Assembly (NCBI GenBank): GCA_026390735.1 | Contig: JAPLFJ010000034.1 | Coordinates: 1-64,000, forward strand | Direction: 5' to 3' | Length of the DNA stretch: 64,000 bases | Origin: Ignavibacteriota bacterium | GTDB taxonomy: Bacteria > Bacteroidota > Ignavibacteria > Tepidaquicellales > Tepidaquicellaceae | Shown here: one piece after another, positions 35,214 to 43,730 of the stretch | How the letters are laid out: every line of letters begins with the position of its first letter | How positions within the stretch are numbered: the first letter of the stretch is position 1 | Notes under the pieces: generated by a model | What the model saw: the letters and a program-made list of their open reading frames with translations, nothing else | Told to the model about the DNA's origin: nothing | Databases searched by the model: none | Made by a program: the position numbers and the translations under genes

Positions 35214-36617
35214 TTAATCCGCCATAATTTTAGCTCCTTTTGATTGGTTGTGATAACTGCATAAAAGTTCACCATTTTCAAGAATTGATTTTCCTCCTTT
35301 TGAATGCGGTGTAACGTGGTCTGCCTGATATTTTGACCAACTAACTTTTGCTTCGTTGTCTGGTTTGCCTTCCCTCAAACATTGTTGGCAAAGACCTTTA
35401 CCTTTTCGATAAATAATTATTCTTTCTAGTTCTGAAAATGCCCTTTTTTTATCTTTTTCTATAAGTTCAATATTTTTTGAATTTAAATATTCAAATAATA
35501 TTTGACGCATTATCCTATCTCTAACTTCTAAGTCACTTTCGCCTTGTTGTCTGCTGTTACTAAAAGCTAACATATCATGGTCAGAAGATTCATCAAATGT
35601 TTTCCATCGCTTATGAAAATAATATATAAACTCTCTTATATGTAAACGAGTTTTTTCATCAATTACATAATATTGCCGAATATGCCTGATCAGCATATAA
35701 GCTGAAATGATAAAGTATTCAACTGAAAGTTCCTTGATACCTGACTTTTCATCAAGCATAGGGTCATCTTTAAATATTTCATAAAAAGTTTTTAAATTTT
35801 GTAAAACTGCAACAGCAACTATATCTTGTTCAAATGAAAGATTCCCAATTCCATCATCTTGCTTAGCACTGTTTATATATTCTTCTATTTTCCTATCACT
35901 TAAATCACCATAACCACCTGCTTGTTCAATTAATAAGAACCTAGCCATGAATTGCAAATGCTTCATTCTTGTATTATCCACATCGAGAAGATAAAAGAAT
36001 TTCATCTTGTCAGGATTGCTATCTATGGGGTCATATTTTTCGTAATCAAATGTTTGGTCATCAGCGTATTTTACAATGAAGTTTCTTGTTAAGCTTGATA
36101 ATTGAGCATGCGCTACTTCCATATAGTTTAAAGATTCACCTTGTTGTAATCTCCTAAATATTTCAGTTGCAATAATCTGATGTTTTACACTTTGAGGATC
36201 TTCAATGTTTTTAATAATATCCGCCTGATATTTTAAAGATTTATCAATAAATTTTCTTATGTCAGCAGTTAAATCCCTATAGTATGCACCTACTAAATTA
36301 TTATCTATATCCGCCAATGATTTTGGAAGTGGGTATTGGTTATCAAAAAAATTCTGTACCGTGGTAATTCTTTGTTGACCATCAATTATCTCGTTAACTG
36401 TTCTATCGGATGAAAGCCTCACTTCTCTAATTACTAATTTAGGAATGTAATATCTCCTAAATAAACTATCCATTAAAGATTGCTTTTTTGCTTTTGACCA
36501 AACGGCTTTGCGTTGATAAGGTGGTCTAGTAACATAATCTTCCCTATATTCAAAAAAGTCTTTAATGCTTACTTCTGAAGGTACAATTGTATACTCTGAT
36601 TTAGGATTAAATGCCAT
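35214..36617 (-). CDS. DUF262 protein with C-terminal HNH nuclease
   Basis: A 467-residue protein. The N-terminal DUF262 (GmrS/ParB-like) domain has PPYQRKAVWSKAKKQSLMDSL (about 33-53) and IDGQQRITTVQNF (about 77-89). The last 60 residues are an HNH endonuclease: CQQC, then SKYQADHVTPHSKGG with the DH pair, NGELLCSYHN and a final H/N. DUF262 proteins bind or hydrolyse nucleotides in the ParB-like site and, with an HNH or DUF1524 nuclease, form GmrSD-type modified-DNA restriction systems. The single-chain DUF262-HNH layout suggests a stand-alone restriction enzyme. Confidence 0.85.
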   Translation of the reverse strand: MAFNPKSEYTIVPSEVSIKDFFEYREDYVTRPPYQRKAVWSKAKKQSLMDSLFRRYYIPKLVIREVRLSSDRTVNEIIDGQQRITTVQNFFDNQYPLPKSLADIDNNLVGAYYRDLTADIRKFIDKSLKYQADIIKNIEDPQSVKHQIIATEIFRRLQQGESLNYMEVAHAQLSSLTRNFIVKYADDQTFDYEKYDPIDSNPDKMKFFYLLDVDNTRMKHLQFMARFLLIEQAGGYGDLSDRKIEEYINSAKQDDGIGNLSFEQDIVAVAVLQNLKTFYEIFKDDPMLDEKSGIKELSVEYFIISAYMLIRHIRQYYVIDEKTRLHIREFIYYFHKRWKTFDESSDHDMLAFSNSRQQGESDLEVRDRIMRQILFEYLNSKNIELIEKDKKRAFSELERIIIYRKGKGLCQQCLREGKPDNEAKVSWSKYQADHVTPHSKGGKSILENGELLCSYHNQSKGAKIMAD

Positions 36618-36829
36618 TTTTTGTTATGTTTAATTTGTTCTTAATGTTTAGTGTTATAAAGTTGCCACCAACTTGTATATAGGTCTGATAAAATGAGCCC
36701 TGTACGTCTAAAATTGGTGTATAAGTCTGCCATATTCAGATTTCATTTTTTCTCCTCTTTCCCAATCTCCGCTTTGGAAAGAAAGTAAAATGTAACAATG
36801 AGGTCACTTAGTTGTTAGCGGTAGAACAT

Positions 36830-37202
36830 TTATTTATAACTATTGTAAGTTTCATCGTTGATACAAAAGTTAAAACAATCTCCACTTTGTATAGCATCAA
36901 ACCCTCTCTCTTTTAACATTTGCAATTTTCCAAAACCCAATTCTTCCGCTAATTTAAAAAACCATCGCCTACATATTTATCACCAGCACGGACAACTAAT
37001 GCGCTCAATAATGGACGATTACCATTATTATGTTCATATATAGATATCTCGCCGAGAATACTCAAAGAATTTTTCTATCATTAGGATTATCTTGCATATT
37101 TAAACCAAATCCACAATCATCAGAAAGTTTTTGGTAAGGAACTAATTGTTTAACTTTTTGTCTTGCTAATTCAATCAAATAATTTCGAACTATTGCATTC
37201 AT
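36830..37202 (-). pseudogene. Small gene broken by two single-base homopolymer shifts
   Basis: Read with two +1 corrections, the minus strand from the ATG at 37202 encodes a 124-residue protein: MNAIVRNYLIELARQKVKQL, then LGEISIYEHNNGNRPLLSAL, RAGDKYVGDGFFKLAEELG and CINDETYN. Frame breaks lie near 37064-37075 (a run of five T on the plus strand) and 36955-36961 (a run of six A); adding one base to each restores the frame. It may therefore be a real pseudogene or an intact gene with two sequencing errors. The SILGEISIYE-to-GDGFF block resembles a small hypothetical family found near restriction genes, but I cannot name it. Confidence 0.65.
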
Positions 37203-37400
37203 AATAGTAGTTTTACATTTTGCAAACTTTATATTCACCACTCTCTTCAAAAATAACCTTACGCGCCTGTATATGCAATATACTTTTATACGTTACCAAA
37301 TAAAGGGGGGTTGGTTTTCGAAATTCTCGTTTTAAAAAACAAAACTGTACAGAATAAACAGTTTAGGCTATTTTATTTGAGTTCTATATTTGTTTTAGAC

Positions 37401-37572
37401 AGCTGTGAATAGGCTGCTTTAAAGTGCTGCAAAGATCAATATTCCAAATACTCCAAGTAGTAAAAAAAACACAAGTCCATAAAGAGATCCCTTTAATTTG
37501 TTTATCACTTAATAGTTTGTCAATATTAATGATAGCAGCAAAAGTCCGAATAACATTGCATTTATAAATTCG
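37401..37572 (-). pseudogene. Decayed second copy of the PQ-loop membrane gene
   Basis: This stretch resembles the gene at 38464-38730 closely at the DNA level: matching words include AACATTGCATTTATAAA, TCCCTTTAATTTGTTTATC, CACAAGTCCATA and TACTCCAAGTAGTAAAAAA. The reading frame is interrupted several times. It lies 3' of the DUF4349 gene and overlaps its stop codon, so a duplicate unit has been truncated and worn down. Confidence 0.75.
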
Positions 37573-38467
37573 ATTTTGATGATTTTCTTTTCTTTAAATA
37601 TTTTCTAACAAACAACAAAATTATTAAAATAATCACGATGTATGGAAAAGTCGCAATTATCATAGATATAGAAGCAGACATATTATTTGTTAATCCCCAT
37701 AAACCATGTTCAATCGCCTGTCCAATTTCATAAAAGAATCCTCTCCTCGATGTTGTTGCTTCTATTATAGGTTCATTTATATTTAGAGTAAGAGTTGACA
37801 AATCGGATTGTGATCTTAACAATTTCATCTTTCCCTCTATACTTTCTATCTTTTGCCTTACAGATGAAAGTTTTTCCTCCACTTCAATAACCTCTGTCAA
37901 TTTTCCCGCTTTTTCATTCAACAGCTTAGTGATTCTTTGCTCAAGATCTCTTTGTGTTTTTATTCTTGCTTCTAAATCTACAAACTCTGCTGTGACATCA
38001 TTTGCCTGAACGCTTTGACTTATAACTTTACCGATTTTGCCTGCATCCGAAATCACAGCATCGAATTTATCGGCAGGTACTTTCATAGTAATAACACCTG
38101 ATTTACTGCCATTCGAACTTTGATTTGATTTTCCGTTTGCAATATAACCATTGTACTTTTTCACAATATCATTAATTTTAGCCTCGGTCTCATCATACTT
38201 CTCAACTTCAATTGTTAATGAACCTGTTTTTATAATCATCCTTTGATCTTTAATATCCGGAATCTTCTCGTCCTTTTTTCTATCATTATTGATAGGTTGG
38301 TCACTGATATAGTCAGGGCTCCTATTAACAGGCTCTTGGGAATTTACCGATAAATCGCTTGTGATTACTCTTGTGGATGTTAAGTCATTTTCTTTTTCTT
38401 TGCCACATCCCAACACTACGAATACCAAGATAAGTTGTAATGCACAATAAATGATTCTTGTTTTCAT
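37562..38467 (-). CDS. DUF4349 lipoprotein
   Basis: A 301-residue lipoprotein (lipobox VLGC, Cys21). The DUF4349 domain covers about residues 75-300: MIIKTGSLTIEVEKYDE, GVITMKVPADKFDAVI, EYVDLEARI-type segments, a coiled coil (KLTEVIEVEEKLSSVRQKIESIEGKM, split across 190-215) and a C-terminal membrane segment followed by a basic tail (VRKYLKKRKSS). The family is membrane-anchored and of unknown function. Its ATG overlaps the stop of the PQ-loop gene by 4 bp, so they are translationally coupled. An operator shared with other genes of the island lies upstream of the pair. Confidence 0.85.
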   Translation of the reverse strand: MKTRIIYCALQLILVFVVLGCGKEKENDLTSTRVITSDLSVNSQEPVNRSPDYISDQPINNDRKKDEKIPDIKDQRMIIKTGSLTIEVEKYDETEAKINDIVKKYNGYIANGKSNQSSNGSKSGVITMKVPADKFDAVISDAGKIGKVISQSVQANDVTAEFVDLEARIKTQRDLEQRITKLLNEKAGKLTEVIEVEEKLSSVRQKIESIEGKMKLLRSQSDLSTLTLNINEPIIEATTSRRGFFYEIGQAIEHGLWGLTNNMSASISMIIATFPYIVIILIILLFVRKYLKKRKSSKSNL

Positions 38468-38730
38468 ATTATTTCTCTTAAATTTTTATAATAAAACGCT
38501 AATACTAGCCAGACTAGATTTAGAATACACATTAAAACAGAAAAGATAAGACTAACAGGTTGTTGTAATGTGCTGTAAAATCCTATATTCCATATACTCC
38601 AAGTAGTAAAAAACACACAAGTCCATAGCGATATCCCTTTAATTTGTTTATCGCTTATTATTTTGACAATATTAACGATAGTAGCAAAACTTCCGAATAA
38701 CTCAAACATTGCATTTATAAAATCAATCAT
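38464..38730 (-). CDS. Small PQ-loop/SemiSWEET-like membrane protein
   Basis: An 88-residue protein of three membrane segments, with the recognisable KGISLWTCVFFTTWSIWN and FSVLMCILNLVWLVLAFYY segments, in the style of SemiSWEET/PQ-loop half-transporters and related small phage or chromosomal membrane proteins. Transport activity is an inference. It leads an operon with DUF4349 (4-bp overlap) driven by the minus-strand promoter at the 38776 operator: GGGACA-N5-TGTCCC, 11 nt, then TATATTTA. A decayed duplicate lies at 37401-37572. Confidence 0.7.
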   Translation of the reverse strand: MIDFINAMFELFGSFATIVNIVKIISDKQIKGISLWTCVFFTTWSIWNIGFYSTLQQPVSLIFSVLMCILNLVWLVLAFYYKNLREII

Positions 38731-38756
38731 ATAGAAGTTGTTTAATAAATATTAAA

Positions 38757-38811
38757 TAAATATAAGGAAAACATAGGGACAGAATATGTCCCCGTAGAAG
38801 AATTACATTTA
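38757..38811. promoter_or_regulatory. Operator with two divergent promoters
   Basis: A perfect inverted repeat GGGACA-GAATA-TGTCCC at 38776-38792. Rightward, an 11-nt gap leads to TACATTTA (38804-38811). Leftward, an 11-nt gap leads to TATATTTA (minus strand, 38764-38757). Both boxes fit the Bacteroidota -7 consensus TAnnTTTG except for the last base. It serves the DIP1984 gene and the PQ-loop/DUF4349 operon. Confidence 0.75.
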
Positions 38812-38840
38812 AGGATTATGTTGATATATACAAATGCTAT

Positions 38841-38863
38841 TTATTATCATTGGATGATAATAA
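38841..38863 (+). promoter_or_regulatory. Leader hairpin upstream of DIP1984 gene
   Basis: TTATTATCAT and ATGATAATAA pair perfectly around TGG in the leader of about 110 nt between the promoter and the start codon at 38931. Confidence 0.4.
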
Positions 38864-38930
38864 ATGAAAAGATAGAAACATTATATTGCAGTATAAATAT
38901 TTGAATAAAATTTAAAAGGAGTATAGATTT

Positions 38931-39386
38931 ATGAAACTGGCAGAAGCTTTAATAAAAAGAGGTAATTCGCAGAAAAGGATTGAAGTTCTTAGGGAGAAAT
39001 TGCTCAGGTATGCGAAAGTGCAGGAGGGTGATAAACCTGCTGAGAGTCCTGATGATATTTATAAGGAGTTGAATGATAGTTTTAATGAGCTTACTGAGTT
39101 TATTCAGAGGATTAATAAGACAAATGCTGAGGTTTTGTTTGATGATAAAAGAACTATTGCGGATGTTTTGGCATACAGGGATGTGTTGATACAAAAGTAT
39201 AATTTAACAACAAAGTTGATAACTTCGGCAACTGATATTGGCGACAGGTATTCAAAGAAGGAGATTAAGATATTGAGTACTATAGACGTAAAGGAATATC
39301 AGAAAGAAGCGGATAAACTGGCAAAGGAATATAGAGAACTTGATTTGAAGATACAGGAAAAGAACTGGAGTGTCGATCTGTTATAA
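38931..39386 (+). CDS. DIP1984 (septicolysin-like) family protein
   Basis: A 151-residue protein that matches the DIP1984 family along its whole length: MKLAEALIKRGNSQKRIEVL, AKVQEGDKPAES, RINKTNAEVLFDDKRTIADVLA and a C-terminal LDLKIQEKNWSVDL. It is largely helical and cytoplasmic; some members have been called septicolysin, but no activity is established. A clear AAGGAG site precedes the ATG. It is driven rightward from the operator at 38776, which places it in the proposed WYL regulon. Confidence 0.88.
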   Translation: MKLAEALIKRGNSQKRIEVLREKLLRYAKVQEGDKPAESPDDIYKELNDSFNELTEFIQRINKTNAEVLFDDKRTIADVLAYRDVLIQKYNLTTKLITSATDIGDRYSKKEIKILSTIDVKEYQKEADKLAKEYRELDLKIQEKNWSVDLL

Positions 39387-39884
39387 ATAATATCGTTAAC
39401 GGAAAATCGGGAGGCGAATGTCCAAGATTATAAGTCTCGCTTATAGCCGAGAGCAGGAGCAACTCGTAGATAACAATTTAGCTCATGTATTGTTACAGGC
39501 GTAAATTGTACACATTAGGTTTATTACCCGGATGTTGATCCCGATTTTAAGAGCAGTGAGGAAGTGAGTGAGTGAATGAGTAAGTCCCGATACAGAACAT
39601 CGGGATTTCGCAAAGAACGCTCAAAAAGTGAGTGAGTGAATGAGTTAGAAGTGAAAAGATTTGCACACTGATAATATTGATGATGACTGATTTGCACTGA
39701 TAAAGATATTCTTAACCGCTAAGGTCGCAAAGTATTTCAGGCAAAAAGATTTTGGACACAAATTAACACTAATGTCACGAATTAAGAGCAAGAGCTTTTT
39801 AACGCAGAGTTCGCAAAGTTTGCAAAGAGATTTTTAAGCGAGACAACAAATATATAAAATATTAAAAAATAAAACATATTAATT
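39387..39884. repeat. Repeat-rich spacer
   Basis: No gene is seen in 498 bases. The palindrome CCCGAT-ACAGAAC-ATCGGG lies near 39578-39600, and the same 19 bases recur near 58400. GTGAGTGAGTGAATGAGT microrepeats occur at about 39555-39575 and 39625-39645 and again near 41640. ACACTGATAA, ACTGATTTGCACTGATAAAG and CGCAAAGT words of the dispersed family follow. Confidence 0.6.
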
Positions 39885-41633
39885 ATGTCATACACAAGTA
39901 TTTCGGTTAAAGAAGCAATAATCAGGATTAACGGAGCAGTAAATGGGTGGTTTCTTCCTGCAATTCAAAGACCTTACGTTTGGGGAAGCAGGTATGAAAA
40001 CGAAGTTTATATTTGCAAACTATTTGATAGTATACTCAGAGGATATCCTATCGGAGGGTTAATATTATGGAATACTGAAGAAGAAATTCCATATCGAGAG
40101 TTTATTACAGATTATAACCAATTAGACAGCGGAGCAAAAATAGTTGAACAGGGACAATTTGGACGAATAGACAAGAACCTTGTGTACGACGGGCAACAAA
40201 GATTACAGACTTTGTATTCTTGTTTAAGGTACACCTTTAACGATAAAATACTGGTTTACAATTTATTGTATAATAGAACGGAAGAAACAGAGCATGATGA
40301 AACCGGATTTTCATTTGCTGAAAAGAATTCACAATTATCTTGGAACTTTGTAAGATTAAATACTTTATTTATAAAACAATCAAAAGAAAAAACAAAATAT
40401 GGAGACGAGGTAATAAAAAATGCGGGTGAATTAAAGGATGCCGACAGATACCTTGCTTTAGAAAATCTAGATCAACTATGGAAGGTATTTGTAGATACGG
40501 ATAAGAAATCACTGGCTTATTTTCATATTTCAACGAATGACGAATCCGAAGTTAATGAAATATTTGAGCGATTAAATTCAGGTGGTATCCCACTTTCATT
40601 ATCCGATTTGTTATTTTCCTACATCAAGGAAAAATATATATACTTTGAAGAAGATTTACAAAATGCTTCAAAAGAAATCTATAATAAAACAGGGAAAGGG
40701 TTCTTATACAGTGCATACAATATTTTACAGCTGATAAATCTAATACTAAAAGGACAAGTGAGGGTTGACCCTAAAAAAGTGAAACAAAACGAAAGAATTC
40801 TCTTTGCTGAAACAATGGCAAAATTAGAGAAACCTTTGGAAGCTTTCTTTACTGACTTTCTATGGGGACAATTTAGGATTAATAATAAAGCCATAATATC
40901 GAGATTAATTGCATTACTTCCATTAATCGTTTACTTCTATGAGATATACAACAAAGGATTAGATTTTAAAAAAGACATAACTCCTTATAATCTAAGCATA
41001 ATGAAACAATATTTCATAAAATCACAAATAAACGATTGGAGTTTACAGAGCTTTATAAACAATTTTTCTGCAATAATAAGAGAAGAATCAGAGACTGCCG
41101 GAAAGAACATTTTTGATTTCCCGTTGAAAAGAATTGAAGAAAAGGTTAATGAACAGAGGAAACGACCATCTGATATATTTGAGGAAGCTTTTGTTGGCGA
41201 AAAATGGTTTGCTTTAAAGATTTTAACGCCAAACAGGGTTTATCAATTTGAACCTGATATGCGTGGAAGGTTTAATCCAGAACTTGACCATATATTTCCA
41301 ATAAAATTATGTCCACGAACAGAGGAATATGATAAAGCAGTGGACATTGTTTGGAATATGCAACCAACTAAGGGTGAAATAAACGGGTATAAAACAAATC
41401 ATCATCCAAAGATATTCTTCACGGATAAAGCAATAAACTCATACGGGAAAGTAATTTCAGGGAGTAAATATATTAACGAATATGATTTTCTCTTCCCAAA
41501 GGATTCAAAGGATACTGTAATATTTGATGATTCTATTTGGGAAGCACCTATCGAGTTTATAAAGCATAGAAGAAGATTAATGATAAACTTTTTGAAAGAA
41601 TATTACGGGATTGAATTGATAGAGAAGGAGTGA
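39885..41633 (+). CDS. DUF262 protein with C-terminal HNH-like domain
   Basis: A 582-residue protein. DUF262 motifs include FLPAIQRPYVWG (about 25-36), YDGQQRLQTLYS (about 104-115) and the ERLNSGGIPLSLSDLLFS block typical of the family. The C-terminal part (about 455-510) has FNPELDHIFPIKLCPR, VWNMQPTKGEINGYK and NHHP, an HNH/DUF1524-like nuclease core with DH and N. It has an A/T-rich leader without the shared operator. It probably acts as a DUF262-nuclease restriction protein. The truncated DUF262 gene follows 57 bp later. Confidence 0.85.
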   Translation: MSYTSISVKEAIIRINGAVNGWFLPAIQRPYVWGSRYENEVYICKLFDSILRGYPIGGLILWNTEEEIPYREFITDYNQLDSGAKIVEQGQFGRIDKNLVYDGQQRLQTLYSCLRYTFNDKILVYNLLYNRTEETEHDETGFSFAEKNSQLSWNFVRLNTLFIKQSKEKTKYGDEVIKNAGELKDADRYLALENLDQLWKVFVDTDKKSLAYFHISTNDESEVNEIFERLNSGGIPLSLSDLLFSYIKEKYIYFEEDLQNASKEIYNKTGKGFLYSAYNILQLINLILKGQVRVDPKKVKQNERILFAETMAKLEKPLEAFFTDFLWGQFRINNKAIISRLIALLPLIVYFYEIYNKGLDFKKDITPYNLSIMKQYFIKSQINDWSLQSFINNFSAIIREESETAGKNIFDFPLKRIEEKVNEQRKRPSDIFEEAFVGEKWFALKILTPNRVYQFEPDMRGRFNPELDHIFPIKLCPRTEEYDKAVDIVWNMQPTKGEINGYKTNHHPKIFFTDKAINSYGKVISGSKYINEYDFLFPKDSKDTVIFDDSIWEAPIEFIKHRRRLMINFLKEYYGIELIEKE

Positions 41634-41690
41634 GAAAGTGAATGAGTGAATAAGTGAGTGAGCATTTTATAATTATTAAATATTAGCAAT

Positions 41691-42266
41691 ATGAATGCAA
41701 GCATAAAAACGATTCTGGACATTTTTAATTACAACAGAATAATAGAGATACCATTTTTTCAACGTGCTTACGTTTGGGATGAACCACAATGGAAAAGGTT
41801 TTTAAGCGACATGGAATTTATTTCAAAATGCAATACGACTTTTTATCTTGGTTCAGTAATAATGAGACAAGAACGCGACTATATTCCGGGTTTTATAAAC
41901 GATAAACGAACATTAATTGATGGACAGCAAAGACTAACGACATTAAATATATTTTTAAAGGTATTAAGTTTAAAATTACGCGACCTATATCTAAAAGACC
42001 TATTTAGACTTCCAATGCAGAAGAATGAATTGGCTTTACTCATTAATAATAAAAGTGTTATTACGTTCAATAGAGTTATGAATTTAAACACTGAAGAAAA
42101 GTTAGAAGAAATGGATAATATGACAAGAGCATATACTTATTTTAGTAATAACATTGATATAAGTAAATTGAGCTACCCAACTATACTTACAAATGTAATG
42201 TTCGCTGTGATTGATTTAGGGTTAAATGATGATGAGTTTACAAGAAATAATATTGGAGGCGAATAA
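41691..42266 (+). pseudogene. Truncated DUF262 protein
   Basis: A 191-residue remnant of a DUF262 protein. The N-terminal motifs are good: EIPFFQRAYVWDEPQWKRFL (about 19-38) and IDGQQRLTTLNIFLKV (about 76-91). The family continues with a FxVIDLGxNDDEQxIFExLN block, but here the frame runs FAVIDLGLNDDE and stops nine residues later at GGE. Full members are 500-600 residues long, so about two thirds, including any nuclease part, is missing. The ADP-ribosylglycohydrolase gene begins 18 bp on, which suggests that a deletion joined the two. Confidence 0.75.
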
Positions 42267-42284
42267 AAATGAAATGAATGGATA

Positions 42285-43076
42285 ATGGAATATAAGACAA
42301 ATATTTTAACTCCCCTTTTCGGAGCGGTGATTGGTGATGTGATTGGTTCGGTGTTTGAATGGAACAATGTTAAGTCGACTGAGTTTGATTTGTTTTGTGA
42401 TAAGACGGATTTCACTGATGATACGGTTATGTCGATTGCTGTGGCTGATTGTTTGTTAAACGGAAAAGATTATACAAAGACATATCAAGAATACGGCAGG
42501 AAATATCCTTACAGAGGTTACGGAGGATATTTTAATCAGTGGATTAATTTAGAAGAACCAAAACCATATAATAGTTGGGGGAATGGTTCTGCAATGAGAG
42601 TTAGTGCATGCGGATGTTATCACGATACGCTTGAAGAAACCCTTGCTGAAGCCAATAAGAGTGCTATGCCAACTCATAATCACCCCGAAGGAATAAAAGG
42701 TGCTCAGGCAACGGCTGCTGCGATTTTTCTTGCTAGAACCGGTTCGAGTAAAGAAGATATTAAGGATTATATACAGGATAAATTCCGATATAATTTGGAA
42801 AGAAAGATTAATGATATAAGAGAAGTATATGTATTCGATGAAAGTTGCCAGGGAACAGTCCCTGAAGCTATAATTGCGTTTCTTGAAAGCACAGATTTTG
42901 AGAATGCAATAAGACTGGCTATATCCATTGGCGGAGACAGTGATACAATTGCCTGCATAACAGGCGGAATAGCCCTCGCTTACTACAAAGAACTACCTTC
43001 GGAAATATGCAACAAATTATGGGACATATTGCCAGAAGAATTCAAGGAAATAATTGCAAAGTTTAATTTTTTATAA
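42285..43076 (+). CDS. ADP-ribosylglycohydrolase (DraG-like)
   Basis: A 263-residue enzyme of the ADP-ribosylhydrolase fold that removes ADP-ribose from proteins or nucleic acids with two metal ions. FGAVIGDVIGSVFEW starts the fold, FTDDTVMSIAVAD carries the first metal ligands, NGSAMRVSACG follows, and GGDSDTIACITGGIALAYY carries the second set. The target is unknown. It lies in the DUF262 cluster and 18 bp after a truncated DUF262 gene, which hints at use in a defence-type module or as an antidote. Confidence 0.9.
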   Translation: MEYKTNILTPLFGAVIGDVIGSVFEWNNVKSTEFDLFCDKTDFTDDTVMSIAVADCLLNGKDYTKTYQEYGRKYPYRGYGGYFNQWINLEEPKPYNSWGNGSAMRVSACGCYHDTLEETLAEANKSAMPTHNHPEGIKGAQATAAAIFLARTGSSKEDIKDYIQDKFRYNLERKINDIREVYVFDESCQGTVPEAIIAFLESTDFENAIRLAISIGGDSDTIACITGGIALAYYKELPSEICNKLWDILPEEFKEIIAKFNFL

Positions 43077-43157
43077 TGATCCTTATGAATAAATGATAAT
43101 ATCTTTTAAATATTAGATTTTATATTTTATAATAATAACAATATAAACTTACCATAC

Positions 43158-43730
43158 ATGAAAAAGCATAATGAAAGATGTAAAGAATGCAAAACAAAAG
43201 TATTTGAATTACTTACAAATATTTATGGCGAAGTACATCAGAATTATAATCTCAATTTACCAAGCGGACCTGATGATTTAGAAGTAAATGAATTCAGCAA
43301 ATCCTTAAATGATATATTTACAGAAATTCAAAATTATCGCGGGTTTAATAAGTTTATTAGAGCAAAGAAATTACCTAATGTCGATTTCTTTATTAAAAAT
43401 CCAGGTTTCATATTAGAATTTGACGAAACTCAACACTTTACTAAACCGAGGGAGATTTCATTAGCTAATTACCCTAATACTTTAAAAGTAAGTTTTGCAA
43501 CCACTAAGTGGAGGAATTTGTGCGATAAAATAGACAAGAAAGATAATGACCCGCCATTTAGAGACGAACAAAGAGCTTGGTATGATACATTGAGAGATTT
43601 TGCACCAATCTTTCTTGACTTAAAACCGACAAAAAGACTGTTTGCAAGAGACTTTATTTGGTGTTCATTTGACCCTAACAATGGTAAAGATTTAGATTCT
43701 TTCAAATCAATAATAGAAGAAAATGAGTGA
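43158..43730 (+). CDS. Putative PD-(D/E)xK-like nuclease
   Basis: A 190-residue protein beginning with a CKECK knuckle. The centre, VDFFIKNPGFILEFDETQHFT, has D then ExDExQH, consistent with the acidic core of a restriction-endonuclease-like fold; this is a pattern call, not a family match I can name. A basic region (KVSFATTKWRNLCDKIDKK) follows. It overlaps the next gene by 8 bp, so the two are made together. A two-protein nuclease system is the likeliest reading, of unknown target. Confidence 0.5.
   Translation: MKKHNERCKECKTKVFELLTNIYGEVHQNYNLNLPSGPDDLEVNEFSKSLNDIFTEIQNYRGFNKFIRAKKLPNVDFFIKNPGFILEFDETQHFTKPREISLANYPNTLKVSFATTKWRNLCDKIDKKDNDPPFRDEQRAWYDTLRDFAPIFLDLKPTKRLFARDFIWCSFDPNNGKDLDSFKSIIEENE

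Larger units (their letters stand above)
34095..36793. repeat. Four related hairpin elements between the island genes
   Basis: Imperfect hairpins of about 35-45 bp lie at roughly 34095-34130, 34366-34400, 35064-35105 and 36748-36793. Each has a pyrimidine-rich left part (TTTCTC, then C-rich), a short core such as AAGCTACGCTT or CAATCTCCGCTTTG, and a purine-rich right part that often ends GTAAAA. One lies after each minus-strand gene (36830-37202, 35214-36617, 34415-35032, 34156-34332). The span given covers all four, not one continuous repeat. Confidence 0.5.

Noticed and set aside
34095-36793. Integron cassette array with attC sites
   Set aside because: The hairpins show no clear RYYYAAC/GTTRRRY core pair and no integrase is in the window.
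36858-37043. Plus-strand ORF of 61 codons
   Set aside because: It is the opposite strand of the broken minus-strand gene at 36830-37202.
38818-38904. 28-residue ORF in the leader of the DIP1984 gene
   Set aside because: No composition or family signal; it starts at about the expected transcription start and may be chance.
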